A program made the position numbers and the translations under genes. Positions 5,620 through 8,029 of a DNA stretch of 8,029 nucleotides are shown here, piece after piece (positions within the stretch are counted from its first letter, which is position 1; every line of letters starts with the position of its first letter). Origin of the DNA: Dysosmobacter segnis (GTDB lineage: Bacteria; Bacillota; Clostridia; Oscillospirales; Oscillospiraceae); NCBI RefSeq assembly GCF_014297285.1, contig NZ_JACOQI010000042.1:1-8029 (forward strand). The letters run 5' to 3'. The notes beneath the pieces are model-generated. The model did no database searches, was not told where the DNA came from, and saw only the letters and a program-made list of their open reading frames with translations.

Positions 5620-6645
5620 ATGAAAAGCAAGAAACTCTTATCCCTGCTTCTCGCTCTGGCCATGGTCATGAGCATGGCTGCTTGCGGCGCAAAGACCAAC
5701 GAGCCCCCCGCGACCTCCGGTACTCCGTCTGAGACGGGTGCCCCTGCTACGGAAGAACTGAATTGGCCCACCAAGGAGATCACCTTGATCCAGCCTTGGA
5801 GCCTGGGCGGCGGTCCTGACGTGATCACCCGTCAGATCGCCTCTTACAGCGACAAGATCCTGGGTGTCCCCATGATCGTTGAAAACCATACCGGCGGTTC
5901 CGGTACCATCGGCATGAACGATTTTCTGGAGGCTGAGGACGATGGCTACACGCTGTTCTGCTGCAACGGTCCTCTGTTTTCTCTGACTCCCAGCTTTATT
6001 GATGTGGACTATACCATTGATGACATCAGCCCCATCTGCGGTATCCGTATCACGGAGTTTGTCATCCTCAGCAACGCATCCAGCAAGATTACCAACATTC
6101 AGGAGCTGAAGGATTACGCTGCCGCTGGCCACACGGTGAAATATGCAACTACCGGCGGCCCCGGCAATGACAGCTACACCATGATCTCCGCACTGTTCGC
6201 CCTTCTGGACATCCCCTGCGAGGCAGTGCCTTATGACGGCGGCCAGGAAGCGATCAACGCTCTGGTTGGCGGCCATGTGGATATTGCCATCGGTTCTCCC
6301 CCGACCTATCGCGACTATGTGATCAACGGTCAGCTGAACTGCCTGGGTACCTTTATCCCCGAAGGTCTGGATGTGGAAGGCATTGGCCACATTGCTTCCT
6401 TCAAGGAGCAGGGCATTGACGTGGAGTTCACCGGTATGGACTATCTGGCCGTCCGTTCCTCTGTTGATCCCCGTATCCAGGAAAAGCTGCGCGAGTTTGT
6501 TCTGGAAGTGTATGCCGATCCTGAGTTCCAGACGTTCATGGCTGGCATGGGCATGAAGGCATGGGATTCCGATGCTGCCGAGATCCTGAGCATGATCGAT
6601 TCCCAGACTGAGGCTATGAGTCAGTACATCCCTCTGGTTCAGTAA
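5620..6645 (+). CDS. tctC: Tripartite tricarboxylate transporter solute receptor (TctC/Bug)
   Basis: A 341-residue lipoprotein captures the transported ligand outside the membrane. Residues 1-21 are a signal peptide (KSKK then a hydrophobic core) ending in a lipobox, MAAC, with C22 as the lipidated residue. A flexible Thr/Pro/Ser/Glu-rich linker spans about 24-46. The Bug-family fold then begins with NWPTKEITLIQPW (48-60). GGGPDVITR (63-71), NHTGGSGTIG (89-98) and YDGGQEAINALVGGHVDIAIG (205-225) match family motifs, and the ligand carboxylate normally sits between the first two. Family ligands are usually carboxylates such as citrate, C4-diacids, terephthalate or amino acids; the one here is unknown. 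A perfect AAGGAGG (5606-5612) stands 7 bases before the ATG, and preferred codons such as GGT, CGT and TCT are frequent, suggesting high expression. A terminator-like hairpin follows the stop. Confidence 0.95.
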   Translation: MKSKKLLSLLLALAMVMSMAACGAKTNEPPATSGTPSETGAPATEELNWPTKEITLIQPWSLGGGPDVITRQIASYSDKILGVPMIVENHTGGSGTIGMNDFLEAEDDGYTLFCCNGPLFSLTPSFIDVDYTIDDISPICGIRITEFVILSNASSKITNIQELKDYAAAGHTVKYATTGGPGNDSYTMISALFALLDIPCEAVPYDGGQEAINALVGGHVDIAIGSPPTYRDYVINGQLNCLGTFIPEGLDVEGIGHIASFKEQGIDVEFTGMDYLAVRSSVDPRIQEKLREFVLEVYADPEFQTFMAGMGMKAWDSDAAEILSMIDSQTEAMSQYIPLVQ

Positions 6646-6653
6646 GTGACTGA

Positions 6654-6690
6654 GGTGCCCTGAGTCCTTGGGCTTGGGGCACCCCTTTTT
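6654..6690 (+). terminator. Intraoperon terminator/attenuator between tctC and tctB
   Basis: GGTGCCC (6654-6660) pairs with GGGCACC (6677-6683), and the inner bases TGAGTC and GGCTTG continue the stem with several G-T pairs around a short CTTG loop. A T-run lies at 6686-6690. It lies directly after the tctC stop and 18 bases before the tctB start. Partial termination here would give more receptor message than membrane-subunit message, as is usual for binding-protein transport operons. Confidence 0.82.
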
Positions 6691-6707
6691 AACTGAGGTG
6701 TGTTATT

Positions 6708-7172
6708 ATGAAAATCAAGTATAACCATGAGATCATATCGGGCACCGTGTTTGCCCTTATCAGCTCTTTTTTATGGTTTTCTATCCCTACGCAGGTCAAG
6801 ACGATGGAGAAAACCGCTATTACCGCACAGACGCTTCCTAAAATCGCCATCGGCGGCATGTTTGTTTTTGCCGTCTGCCTTTTGCTGGAAGGCATCTTTA
6901 TGAAGGAAAAAGAGGAATTGACCGTCACGAAGGAATCCTTTCATTCCGCTGCCTTTAAGAAGGAACTGCGCTCCATTCTCTATTGCCTGTTCCTTGTTGC
7001 CTACTGCTTTATGGTGAAACCTTTTGGTTTTGTCATCTCCACCGTGATCCTGGTTCTTGCGATCATGGTGTACTATGGTGCCAGAAAATGGTATTACTAT
7101 GCGATCCCCCTTGCCATGGTAGGCATCGTATATTATGTATTCCGAGTCGTGCTTCACGTCTCTCTGCCGTAA
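6708..7172 (+). CDS. tctB: Tripartite tricarboxylate transporter small membrane subunit (TctB)
   Basis: A 154-residue membrane protein fits the small TTT subunit in size, position and shape. Hydrophobic segments lie near residues 9-27 and 44-65. After a charged cytoplasmic-like loop rich in K and E (about 66-87) come more at 88-104, 107-123 and 129-150. It ends in VSLP, like the short hydrophobic C-terminal close common in this family. TctB sequences diverge greatly, so the call relies mainly on topology and on lying between tctC and tctA. GAGGTG (6695-6700) is 7 bases upstream of the ATG. The nine-base word ACTGAGGTG occurs both before the terminator hairpin (6649-6657) and at this ribosome binding site (6692-6700). 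Confidence 0.88.
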   Translation: MKIKYNHEIISGTVFALISSFLWFSIPTQVKTMEKTAITAQTLPKIAIGGMFVFAVCLLLEGIFMKEKEELTVTKESFHSAAFKKELRSILYCLFLVAYCFMVKPFGFVISTVILVLAIMVYYGARKWYYYAIPLAMVGIVYYVFRVVLHVSLP

Positions 7173-7190
7173 CGGGGAAGGAGGAAGATC

Positions 7191-8029
7191 ATGGAACAAT
7201 TTTTAGGCGGTTTGCAAATTCTGTTGAATTGGCAGAACTTCTTGATTATCCCCGTCGGCCTGGTTATCGGCATCGTGGTCGGAGCGATCCCCGGCCTGAC
7301 CTCTGACCTTGGCATTATCTTGTGCATTCCTCTGACCTACGGCATGGACCCGACCATGGCGATCTTGATGCTGTTGGCCATTTATTGCGGCGGTACCTAC
7401 GGCGGCTCGATCACGGCGATCCTCATCAATACGCCCGGTACATCCGCCAATGCGGCAACACTGTTTGACGGCTATCCGATGACCGTCAAAGGGCAGGCGT
7501 TTAAGGCCCTGCAAATGGCCTTGTACGCCTCTACGATCGGCGGTCTGATCAGTGCGTTTTCTCTGCTGTTTCTGGCTCCGCTGATCGCGAAGATCACTCT
7601 GCTCTTTGGCCCTGCGGAATATTTTGCGCTGGCGGTGTTCGGACTGTCTGTTATTGCTGGTGTGTCGAATGACAGCATTTTCAAGGGCCTGATTGCTGCC
7701 TGCCTTGGTTTGTTCATGACCACGATCGGCGTGGATTCTATCAGCGGTACAGCGCGGTTCCTGTTTGGTCAGAAGAAGCTGATGGCCGGTATCGACCTCA
7801 TTATTGCGCTGATTGGTATGTTCGCCATCTCTGAAATTCTGACCAAATCTAAATATGATCCCAAAACGGATCACAAAATTTACGACCCCAAGGCCCTGAC
7901 GAAGGATAAGATCACAAAAGAGGAATATCGGCGCTGCCGCAAGCCCATTGGCATTGGTTCTCTTGTCGGTGTCATCATTGGCGCAACGCCCGGCACTGGC
8001 GGCGGTTTGGCGGCGTTTATTGCTTACAA
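7191..8029 (+). CDS. tctA: Tripartite tricarboxylate transporter large membrane subunit (TctA), 3' end beyond window
   Basis: The frame is open from ATG 7191 to the window edge, giving 279 complete codons of a protein that is usually about 500 residues. TctA is the large membrane subunit that carries out ion-coupled import of the ligand delivered by TctC. GAIPGLT (31-37) and YGGSITAILINTPGT (70-84) are the family signatures. Many hydrophobic helices follow between about 100 and 220, then a polar loop (about 221-250). Near the edge GATPGTGGG (264-272) repeats the earlier glycine-proline motif: IGSLVGVIIGATPG resembles VGLVIGIVVGAIPG, so the two halves look like an ancient internal duplication. 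AAGGAGG (7178-7184) precedes the ATG by 6 bases. Only 18 bases separate it from the tctB stop, so the two are translated from one message. Confidence 0.96.
   Translation, partial: MEQFLGGLQILLNWQNFLIIPVGLVIGIVVGAIPGLTSDLGIILCIPLTYGMDPTMAILMLLAIYCGGTYGGSITAILINTPGTSANAATLFDGYPMTVKGQAFKALQMALYASTIGGLISAFSLLFLAPLIAKITLLFGPAEYFALAVFGLSVIAGVSNDSIFKGLIAACLGLFMTTIGVDSISGTARFLFGQKKLMAGIDLIIALIGMFAISEILTKSKYDPKTDHKIYDPKALTKDKITKEEYRRCRKPIGIGSLVGVIIGATPGTGGGLAAFIAY

Noticed and set aside
5638..6390. Long open frame on the opposite strand (250 codons)
   Set aside because: It is a shadow of tctC, which has a signal peptide, lipobox and Bug-family motifs.

Overview
The window reads as chromosomal DNA from a Gram-positive anaerobe of the Clostridia, most likely a gut Oscillospiraceae/Ruminococcaceae-type organism. 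This is inferred from strong purine-rich ribosome binding sites, a lipoprotein-type solute receptor, a DegV protein, a polyferredoxin-type membrane protein, and mixed GC content. No species call can be made from the sequence alone.

Layout, left to right, with every intact gene on the + strand. Positions 1-62 hold the last 19 codons of an unidentified gene. Positions 63-416 are a gene-poor stretch with short hairpins and two copies of a degenerate CTGATGAAT-containing repeat, ending in a promoter-like sequence. A 62-residue cysteine-rich protein (417-605) follows, closed by a very strong intrinsic terminator (612-649). Positions 650-1176 hold no intact gene but contain an apparent relic of the C-terminus of polyphosphate kinase (796-966). 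Next are a membrane protein with NapH-like 4Fe-4S motifs (1177-2019) and a DegV-family fatty-acid-binding protein with its own promoter and terminator (2203-3078). A second gene-poor stretch (about 3137-3466) carries another repeat copy and a perfect 10-bp inverted repeat.

The right half is a coherent five-gene operon that runs off the edge: a LacI-family regulator (3579-4574), a cytoplasmic ComEC-like metallo-beta-lactamase-fold hydrolase (4611-5603), then tctC (5620-6645), tctB (6708-7172) and tctA (7191 to the edge). The last three form a tripartite tricarboxylate transporter (TTT). The operon starts from a good promoter (TTGACA-N17-TATGTT) followed by a perfect 16-bp LacI-type palindrome just ahead of the regulator start codon, which fits autoregulation by roadblock. 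A hairpin terminator between tctC and tctB probably keeps the solute receptor more abundant than the membrane subunits.

The most interesting proposal is that this operon is a self-regulated uptake-and-processing module: a carboxylate-type compound is captured by TctC, imported by TctAB, possibly cleaved by the metallohydrolase, and sensed by the LacI protein. The substrate is unknown. No CRISPR array, tRNA, rRNA or intact mobile element was seen.
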